Origin: Fidelibacterota bacterium | GTDB taxonomy: Bacteria; Fidelibacterota; Fidelibacteria; Fidelibacterales; DSDE01 | Assembly (NCBI GenBank): GCA_011049095.1 | Contig: DSDE01000373.1 | Span: forward strand, 1 to 6,753 | DNA length: 6,753 nt | Direction of reading: 5' to 3' | Shown here: positions 1 to 4,762 of the stretch, piece after piece | Numbering within the stretch: position 1 is the stretch's first letter | Layout of the letters: each line of letters begins with the position of its first letter | Made by a program: the position numbers and the translations under genes | Notes under the pieces: generated by a model | Seen by the model: only the letters and a program-made list of their open reading frames with translations | The model's database searches: none | Told to the model about the DNA's origin: nothing

Positions 1-56
1 ATATTTACCATAGATCAATAATTTGAGGGAAATATTATATGTAATAAATTCGGCAT

Positions 57-88
57 AAAAAAAAGCCCTCTTCGTTGAGAGGGCTTTT
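57..88 (-). terminator. Strong intrinsic terminator of mdh
   Basis: A perfect 10-bp inverted repeat pairs 61-70 (AAAAGCCCTC) with 79-88 (GAGGGCTTTT) around an 8-nt loop. On the minus strand the GC-rich stem is followed directly by eight T residues (A-run at 57-64). It begins 15 bp after the mdh stop codon, as expected for the terminator of that gene. The opposite strand has only four T residues after the stem, so it may also work weakly against transcription arriving from the left. Confidence 0.92.
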
Positions 89-103
89 CAGGAACTGTGT
101 CAT

Positions 104-1066
104 TTAAAAACCTAAGGTTTCCATTTCAGCAACAACTTTTTTAACTGCATTAACAGAATTATCGAAAAGTGCTTGCTCGGTCTCATCCAGGTTAAGCTCC
201 AGAACTTTTTCCACTCCTTTAGCGCCAAGGACTGCAGGTACACCAACGTAGTAGCCACTGACGCTAAATTCTCCATTGAGATAGGCTGAACAAGTCAACA
301 CCCGTTTTTCATCATTGAGTATTGCTTTGGTCATTGCAATAACGGCTGAAGCGGGTGAATAGAAGGCGGAGCCAGTTTTTAGAAGTTTTACAACTTCTCC
401 ACCTGCAGCTTTTGTTCGTTCAACCATAGCGGTCATCACCTCTTTAGCTTTTTCTGCACTGGCATATTTCCGCTCAAGCAATTCCATTACGGGAAGTCCG
501 TTGACATTTGCATATCTTAGCAGCGGCACCATAGTGTCACCATGACCACCCAATACCGGGGCATTGATATCCTTCACAGAAAGCCCCAGCTCCCAGGCGA
601 TAAAAGTGGCAAACCGGGAAGAGTCTAAAACTCCTGCTTGCCCAACTACACGATGATGGGGAAATCCGCTGACTTTCTGGAAAAGTGTGACCATAACATC
701 CAGTGGATTGGAAATGACGATGACAATAGCATCTGGCGCATTGTCACGAACACCTTCAGCAACGCTTTTCATAATTTTGGCATTGGTTGTTAGTAAATCA
801 TCTCTGCTCATTCCTGGCTTACGAGGCAGGCCTGCTGTGACGATTACAAGGTCTGAGCCGGCAATGTCCTGATATGAATTCGTGCCTTTGACACATACAT
901 CAAATCCGTCAATTCGGCTGGCTTCAGCAATATCCAGCGTCTTTCCCTGGGGCATATCCTCAACAATGTCAAATAGCACAATGTCTCCCAATTGTTTTTG
1001 TGCAATCAACTGAGCCAGGACGCCGCCAATTTGTCCACCGCCAATAATGGCAATTTTTCTTCTCAT
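104..1066 (-). CDS. mdh: Malate dehydrogenase (NAD-dependent, LDH-like type)
   Basis: Oxidises malate to oxaloacetate with NAD+ in the cytoplasm (TCA cycle), or runs in reverse in reductive metabolism. The 320-residue protein is full length for the LDH-like MDH family and lacks the pattern of the E. coli type. Visible elements: N-terminal Rossmann motif GGGQIGG at residues 9-15; D33 at the end of the second strand, typical of NAD rather than NADP preference; the substrate loop GLPRKPGMSR with Arg82 and Arg88, where an Arg at the specificity position marks MDH rather than lactate dehydrogenase; Asn120 in SNPLD; Asp148 and Arg151 in LDSSRF; and catalytic His175 in GGHGDTMVP. The ATG start at 1066 is backed by a perfect AAGGAGG Shine-Dalgarno at 1074-1080, 7 nt upstream. 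It has its own candidate promoter and a strong terminator, so it is probably a single-gene transcript. The sequence resembles MDHs I recall from Geobacter-like bacteria; this is from memory, not a search. Confidence 0.97.
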   Translation of the reverse strand: MRRKIAIIGGGQIGGVLAQLIAQKQLGDIVLFDIVEDMPQGKTLDIAEASRIDGFDVCVKGTNSYQDIAGSDLVIVTAGLPRKPGMSRDDLLTTNAKIMKSVAEGVRDNAPDAIVIVISNPLDVMVTLFQKVSGFPHHRVVGQAGVLDSSRFATFIAWELGLSVKDINAPVLGGHGDTMVPLLRYANVNGLPVMELLERKYASAEKAKEVMTAMVERTKAAGGEVVKLLKTGSAFYSPASAVIAMTKAILNDEKRVLTCSAYLNGEFSVSGYYVGVPAVLGAKGVEKVLELNLDETEQALFDNSVNAVKKVVAEMETLGF

Positions 1067-1113
1067 TTATTTTCCTCCTTTGTGGGTTATTTGTCTTAAT
1101 AAAATCACAAATA

Positions 1114-1142
1114 AATATATAAAGAATAAAGCCCGCTTGCAA
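1114..1142 (-). promoter_or_regulatory. Candidate sigma70 promoter for mdh, overlapping the rpmA terminator
   Basis: On the minus strand, TTGCAA (1137-1142) and TATATT (1114-1119) are separated by exactly 17 bp, a good -35/-10 pair. Transcription would start near 1107, giving a leader of about 40 nt before the mdh ATG at 1066. The -35 box lies in the loop of the preceding terminator hairpin, and one stem arm lies in the promoter spacer. AT-rich DNA makes chance matches common, so this rests on box quality and placement only. Confidence 0.5.
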
Positions 1143-1158
1143 TTCATAATCGCGGGCT
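1121..1158 (-). terminator. Moderate intrinsic terminator after rpmA
   Basis: A 7-bp GC-rich inverted repeat pairs AGCCCGC (1130-1136) with GCGGGCT (1152-1158) around a 15-nt loop. On the minus strand it is followed by an interrupted T tract (TTTATTCTTT, about 1121-1130). It lies 26 bp past the rpmA stop. The long loop and broken T tract suggest incomplete termination, so some read-through into mdh is possible. Confidence 0.65.
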
Positions 1159-1184
1159 AAAAATAAAACTTATTACAATTGGAA

Positions 1185-1445
1185 TCAGTTTGCTGACGCA
1201 GGAAGAATATTTACATATTTTCTTCCCTGCCGCTCACTGAATTGGACAACACCATGGGCTGTCGCAAAAAGTGTATCATCGCTGCCAATGCTAACGTTGA
1301 TTCCTGGATAAAATTTTGTTCCTCTTTGACGGACAATGATTGTGCCGCCGCTGACGGTTTGTCCACCAAAAGCTTTAATACCCAGACGCCGGCCGATGCT
1401 GTCGCGTCCGTTTTTTACACTTCCCTGACCTTTTTTATGTGCCAT
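1185..1445 (-). CDS. rpmA: 50S ribosomal protein L27
   Basis: L27 is a large-subunit protein whose N-terminal tail reaches the peptidyl-transferase centre and helps position tRNA. The 86-residue length is normal. The protein starts MAHKKGQGS, the mature N-terminus of proteobacterial L27, with no cleavable leader of the kind processed by Prp protease in Firmicutes. The hallmark NGRDS (residues 12-16), LGIKAFGGQ (21-29) and VRQRGTKFYPG (38-48) follow in order. The ATG has an AAGGAG Shine-Dalgarno at 1453-1458, 7 nt upstream, inside the 14-bp gap after rplU, so the two genes form one operon. In many bacteria obgE follows rpmA. Here a terminator and mdh follow instead. Confidence 0.97.
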   Translation of the reverse strand: MAHKKGQGSVKNGRDSIGRRLGIKAFGGQTVSGGTIIVRQRGTKFYPGINVSIGSDDTLFATAHGVVQFSERQGRKYVNILPASAN

Positions 1446-1459
1446 AACGTGTCTCCTTT

Positions 1460-1774
1460 TTAAGTTGTGGTAATAGCATCAACTTTCACGATTGAAAAAT
1501 GCTGCCGATGGCCGATAGTTTTTTTGTAGCCTTTGCGTCGTTTTTTCTTAAAAACGATAATTTTTTTATCACGGCCATGCTCTAATACGGTAAGTTTAAC
1601 CAGAGCATTTTTGACAAAAGGGGTGCCAATTGTCGTTTTTTCACCGTTTTTTACGGCGAGAACATCAGCTATTTCAAGGGAGCTGCCTGCTTCTGCAGTG
1701 CGAAGGGGAACCTTAACTTTGTCACCCTCGGATACGGAAAATTGTTTTTTTGCGATTTCAATAATTGCGTACAT
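1460..1774 (-). CDS. rplU: 50S ribosomal protein L21
   Basis: L21 is a 23S rRNA-binding protein of the large subunit. The protein has 104 residues, essentially the usual length. It opens with the family's typical MYAIIEIAKKQF and carries the basic signature KKKRRKGYKKTIGHRQHFS near its C-terminus (residues 76-94). The ATG at 1774 follows GGAG (1781-1784) at a 6-nt spacing. It is the first gene of a two-gene rplU-rpmA unit driven by the promoter at 1804-1832. The predicted leader of only about 23 nt leaves no room for a structured L21 leader RNA such as those known in Firmicutes. Confidence 0.97.
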   Translation of the reverse strand: MYAIIEIAKKQFSVSEGDKVKVPLRTAEAGSSLEIADVLAVKNGEKTTIGTPFVKNALVKLTVLEHGRDKKIIVFKKKRRKGYKKTIGHRQHFSIVKVDAITTT

Positions 1775-1803
1775 TCGTCTCTCCAGTTTTTAAAAAGCCT
1801 GCT

Positions 1804-1832
1804 AATATATTGAAGAAGTTTCGTTTAGTCAA
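1804..1832 (-). promoter_or_regulatory. Strong sigma70-type promoter for rplU-rpmA
   Basis: On the minus strand TTGACT (1827-1832) and TATATT (1804-1809) are spaced by exactly 17 bp. Each box differs from consensus at one position. The expected start near 1797 gives a leader of about 23 nt that includes the GGAG ribosome-binding site of rplU. An A/T-rich tract directly upstream of the -35 box (about 1833-1853) resembles an UP element, as expected for a ribosomal protein promoter. Confidence 0.82.
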
Positions 1833-2011
1833 GAAAGAAATTATTATTTTCATATATGATAAGCAGAGTTTCATAGCTTGATGATCAGGTGGGGAATGAA
1901 GAAGGTCTTGTTTCTAAAAAATGAAATATTCTAAATGATTAAGGTTGTAGTTGCTGCTTTTTGCAATGAGTTCTGACGAGAGAATAAGTTTGTGAGGATA
2001 AAATATCATGT
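1833..2011. other. Intergenic region between prfC and rplU; no clear gene or terminator
   Basis: This AT-rich stretch between the prfC stop and the rplU promoter contains no hairpin plus T-tract that I would call a terminator for prfC, so prfC transcripts may run on into rplU or end by Rho. It includes a 10-bp perfect palindrome TCATATATGA at 1850-1859, centred about 57 bp upstream of the predicted rplU start. That could be a regulator site or simply AT-rich chance. A 31-codon minus-strand frame (2009-1914) is present but lacks a convincing ribosome-binding site. Confidence 0.4.
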
Positions 2012-3592
2012 TTATCCATCCCACTCTGACACAAAATAGAATTGTATATCAGGATATTCTTCTTTTGTTCGATTCAGTCGCCAGGGTGAGCTGGCCAGAA
2101 AAACCGGTTTACCGTCTATATCATCGGCGATAGATGCATGCTCAGCTTCTAAGAAATCCTTTAACTTTTTTTCATTGCTGGATGTGATCCAGCAAGCTTT
2201 AAACATTGGCAAGGATTCATAGCGACAGGAAGCGCCATATTCATGTTCTAAGCGGTATTGTATTACATCAAATTGGAGTGCGCCAACGGTTCCAATAATT
2301 TTTCTGCCATTGTATCGGCTGACAAATAGCTGAGCAACACCTTCATCCATTAGCTGTTCGATTCCTTTGTTGAGCTGTTTATATTTCATGGTGTTGATGT
2401 TTTCTATATAGCGAAACTGTTCGGGGCTGAAGCTCGGGATGCCCCTGAATTTTAGAAATTCTCCCTCGGTGAGTGAATCACCAATAATAAAAATGCCGGT
2501 GTCAGGCAGGCCCACGATATCTCCTGGATATGCTTCGTCAATGACAGACTTTTTATCGGCCATAAAGGATGTTGGTGAGCCAAATCGGAGGTTTCTTTTG
2601 AGCCTTGGATGAAAATAGTTTTGGTCGCGATGAAAAACACCGCTGACAACGCGCAGGAAGGCAATGCGTGTGCGATGTTTGGGGTCTAAATTGGCGTGTA
2701 TTTTAAAGACAAATCCACTGAATTGCTCATCATCTGCAAAAACCGTCCGAGTTTCTGTTTCTGCAGCACGCGGTGGCGGTGCGATTTCTATAAAGCATTC
2801 CAGTAGTTCTCGCACGCCAAAATTATTGATGGCTGAGCCGAAAAAGACGGGGCAGATATCTCCATTGAGATACTTTTGCTGATCGAAAGGCTGGTAAACA
2901 CCTTTGGCAAGTTCCAGCTCTTCACGAAGGGTTTCAGCGCTGCTATCGGCATATTTCTCTAAAAGAGGCGAGTAAATATCTTGCAAGATGATTGCTGGGT
3001 CAGGCGTTTCATCGCCTGGTCTGAATAGGTTAAGTTCCTTTTTCCAGATATTATAGACGCCCTTAAATTTGATTCCAGCACCTATAGGCCAGCTCAGGGG
3101 TATAATGGTGACCTTTAGTTTTTCTTCGATTTCATCGAGGAGTTCTAAAGTTTCTTTTCCGGGGCGGTCCATTTTGTTGATAAAAAAAATAACGGGTGTT
3201 TTGCGCATCCGGCTTACTTCAACCAGCTTTTCAGTTTGTGCTTCTACACCTTTAGCGGCATCTATGACAACAATGACGCTATCGGCAGCAGTGAGAGTTC
3301 GGTAAGTATCTTCGGCAAAATCCTGATGGCCTGGAGTATCGAGGATATTTATCTTTTTATTGTTATATTCGAAGCCCATTACAGATGTGGCAACGGATAT
3401 TCCTCTTTGTTTTTCAATTTCCATAAAATCGCTGGTAGCGTATCTTTGAGCTTTATTGCTTTTTACTGCGCCTGCCTCTCGGATAGCGCCACCAAAGAGT
3501 AATAGTTTTTCTGTCAGAGTTGTTTTTCCTGCATCAGGGTGGGAGATGATAGCAAAGGTTCGTCGTCGTCTGATTTCTTCAAAAAGGGTCAC
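2012..3592 (-). CDS. prfC: Peptide chain release factor 3 (RF3), GTPase
   Basis: RF3 is a translational GTPase that removes RF1 and RF2 from the ribosome after peptide release. The 526-residue length is close to the 529 of E. coli RF3. The G domain shows SHPDAGKTT (residues 17-25, P-loop), the EKQRGIS switch region (60-66), DTPGH (85-89), NKMD (139-142) and FGSA (251-254). A beta-barrel domain follows (GFVFKIHANLDPKHR at 293-307), then the RF3 C-terminal domain (about 385-526) with VGALQFDVIQYRL near 436-448. EF-G-type domains IV and V are absent, which separates it from EF-G and related factors. The start is GTG at 3592-3590, overlapping the dut TGA stop by 4 bp (GTGA) and preceded by AGGAAAGGAA (3601-3610) at an 8-nt spacing. 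It is therefore translationally coupled to dut. Confidence 0.96.
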   Translation of the reverse strand: MTLFEEIRRRRTFAIISHPDAGKTTLTEKLLLFGGAIREAGAVKSNKAQRYATSDFMEIEKQRGISVATSVMGFEYNNKKINILDTPGHQDFAEDTYRTLTAADSVIVVIDAAKGVEAQTEKLVEVSRMRKTPVIFFINKMDRPGKETLELLDEIEEKLKVTIIPLSWPIGAGIKFKGVYNIWKKELNLFRPGDETPDPAIILQDIYSPLLEKYADSSAETLREELELAKGVYQPFDQQKYLNGDICPVFFGSAINNFGVRELLECFIEIAPPPRAAETETRTVFADDEQFSGFVFKIHANLDPKHRTRIAFLRVVSGVFHRDQNYFHPRLKRNLRFGSPTSFMADKKSVIDEAYPGDIVGLPDTGIFIIGDSLTEGEFLKFRGIPSFSPEQFRYIENINTMKYKQLNKGIEQLMDEGVAQLFVSRYNGRKIIGTVGALQFDVIQYRLEHEYGASCRYESLPMFKACWITSSNEKKLKDFLEAEHASIADDIDGKPVFLASSPWRLNRTKEEYPDIQFYFVSEWDG

Positions 3593-3610
3593 GATTGAGA
3601 TTCCTTTCCT
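3589..3610 (-). promoter_or_regulatory. dut/prfC coupled stop-start with internal Shine-Dalgarno
   Basis: The minus strand reads AGGAAAGGAA (3601-3610), eight bases, then GTGACC, where TGA ends dut and GTG begins prfC. This fixes the prfC start at a GTG rather than a downstream ATG. The dut stop is in the UGA-C context, known as an inefficient termination tetranucleotide. Confidence 0.75.
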
Positions 3611-4029
3611 GTGCTGCCAAAGCCATTCAGTCCCCGGACTGAGGGCATCAATTCTTCACATTGCTCAAGTATTGGATGGAGCGGTTCCTGAAATATGACT
3701 TGGGCGATACGGTCTCCAATGTGGATTTGGAAATCATTTTCGCCAAAGTTAGCCAGAATAACACCGATCTCGTTTCTGTAACCGGCGTCAACTGTGCCTG
3801 GCGCATTCAGGCAGAAGATGCCATGTTTAAGGGCCAGGCCGCTGCGTGAGCGCACCTGCATCTCCATAGATGGTGGAAGCTCTACGGCGATTCCTGTGGA
3901 AACCAGCGCCCATCCTTTTGCGGGAATCTTTATTTCCACAGCAGATGCGATATCATAACCAGCGTCATCATCAAATTGTCGGTGGGGAATTTTGGCCTCT
4001 GGCTTTAGACGTTTTATTTTTACTTTCAT
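3589..4029 (-). CDS. dut: Deoxyuridine 5'-triphosphate nucleotidohydrolase (dUTPase)
   Basis: Hydrolyses dUTP to dUMP and pyrophosphate, preventing uracil incorporation into DNA and supplying the substrate of thymidylate synthase. The 146 residues match the homotrimeric dUTPase family. All five motifs are visible: I, DAGYD (22-26); II, RSRSG (60-64); III, GTVDAGYRNE (78-87) with catalytic Asp81 and base-stacking Tyr84; IV, GDRIAQ (105-110); V, the glycine-rich tail RGLNGFGSTG (132-141), with Asn135 where Gly is common. The ATG at 4029 has AAGGAA (4036-4041) at a 6-nt spacing. It lies 19 bp after the T-run of an intrinsic terminator, with no obvious promoter in between, and overlaps prfC. Its position just downstream of ribonucleotide reductase fits a shared role in dNTP supply. 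Confidence 0.96.
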   Translation of the reverse strand: MKVKIKRLKPEAKIPHRQFDDDAGYDIASAVEIKIPAKGWALVSTGIAVELPPSMEMQVRSRSGLALKHGIFCLNAPGTVDAGYRNEIGVILANFGENDFQIHIGDRIAQVIFQEPLHPILEQCEELMPSVRGLNGFGSTGKESQS

Positions 4030-4048
4030 TGCAGATTCCTTTTTTAGT

Positions 4049-4080
4049 AAAAAAAAGCGCGAGGAATCTCCCGCGCTTTT
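4049..4080 (-). terminator. Strong intrinsic terminator after the nrdJ pair
   Basis: A 9-bp inverted repeat pairs AAAAGCGCG (4053-4061) with CGCGCTTTT (4072-4080), with possible extra G-C pairs inside the 10-nt loop. On the minus strand the stem is followed by eight T residues (A-run 4049-4056). It starts 17 bp after the stop of the small reductase gene. Its T-run ends only 19 bp before the dut ATG, so it separates the reductase genes from dut-prfC or attenuates expression between them. Confidence 0.9.
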
Positions 4081-4097
4081 AGAAAATTTAGACTAGT

Positions 4098-4760
4098 TTA
4101 TTTATCGCATTTCGTATAGCCGCATTGCATACAGGAGTCGCAGCCGTTATCGGTTTTTAAGGTTCTCTGATTGCATTCAGGGCATATTTTGAATTGGCTG
4201 TTTATCATTTTAGGTTCATCATGATATGACTTTTTTAATTCTGTCTGAATGGGTATGGGAATCTGTTCCGCTTTTGTTTCCTTGATAATGCCTTCTTCAA
4301 TAAAAAAGCGTTCAATGACATCCGCGACTTCAGCATAAAAGGAGTGAATATATTTACCACCTTTAAAGAATCCACCACTGGGGTCCCAGATGCTGCGCAA
4401 TTCTTCTAAAATAAAGTGTACATCATTGGTTTTTCGAAAGATAGCTGATATGAGGCGGGTGAGGACAGCATATTCTGCTGCGTGGGTTAAATCCTTTGAA
4501 TTAATAAAAATCTCGACTGGACGTTTTTTTCCATTTTCCGTGATATAGCTTAGGGTGATATAGACGCTAAATTTTACGAAGGGGCTTTTTACTTTGTAAA
4601 CTTTTGCATCTACGACATCAGGTCGTTTTAGAGTTGCTGAAGCGGTGCGGGCCTGGGCGGCCTCTTCTAGGAGGTCTGGATCTATCGTGTCGAGTTTACC
4701 ATTCCCTTGTTCGCTTTTAACGACTTCTTCCATCGCAAAGCCATTATTTAGTGTAATCAT
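4098..4760 (-). CDS. nrdJb: NrdJb-like accessory protein of class II ribonucleotide reductase (TSCPD-like domain plus cysteine tail)
   Basis: This 220-residue protein corresponds to the C-terminal module that single-chain NrdJ enzymes carry. After a roughly 45-residue charged N-terminus, residues about 50-155 resemble a TSCPD-like domain (VYKVKSPFVKFSVYIT, then VEIFINSKD and a helical AAEYAVLTRLISAIFRK stretch). The tail has six cysteines: C193, C196, C207, C210, C213 and C218. CPEC with CDSC looks like a four-cysteine zinc site. The last pair, CGYTKC, has the C-x4-C spacing of the redox pair that re-reduces the reductase active site. The arrangement matches the split NrdJa/NrdJb known in Pseudomonas. 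It begins 2 bp after the catalytic gene in another frame. Its GAGG (4766-4769) lies within the end of the upstream coding region, 5 nt from ATG, so translation is coupled. The symbol is by analogy; the exact biochemical role is inferred. Confidence 0.82.
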   Translation of the reverse strand: MITLNNGFAMEEVVKSEQGNGKLDTIDPDLLEEAAQARTASATLKRPDVVDAKVYKVKSPFVKFSVYITLSYITENGKKRPVEIFINSKDLTHAAEYAVLTRLISAIFRKTNDVHFILEELRSIWDPSGGFFKGGKYIHSFYAEVADVIERFFIEEGIIKETKAEQIPIPIQTELKKSYHDEPKMINSQFKICPECNQRTLKTDNGCDSCMQCGYTKCDK

Positions 4761-4762
4761 TT

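Noticed and set aside
1..56. A possible gene or regulatory element at the left edge
   Set aside because: It is a short AT-rich stretch beyond the mdh terminator with no open frame, hairpin or box that I could support.
1914..2009. A 31-codon minus-strand frame starting 2 bp after the prfC stop
   Set aside because: It has no convincing Shine-Dalgarno and no recognisable motif, and it lies in AT-rich DNA where short frames are expected by chance.
1833..2011. A prfC terminator or L21 leader RNA in the prfC-rplU gap
   Set aside because: Only weak, short inverted repeats (such as TTGC...GCAA near 1951-1966) are present, without a GC-rich stem and T tract. The predicted rplU start lies downstream of most of this region.
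3236..3502. Plus-strand open frames over prfC and the reductase (for example 3236-3502, 6260-6580)
   Set aside because: They are antisense to strongly conserved genes, show no family resemblance and lack plausible ribosome-binding sites; they are shadows of the real genes.
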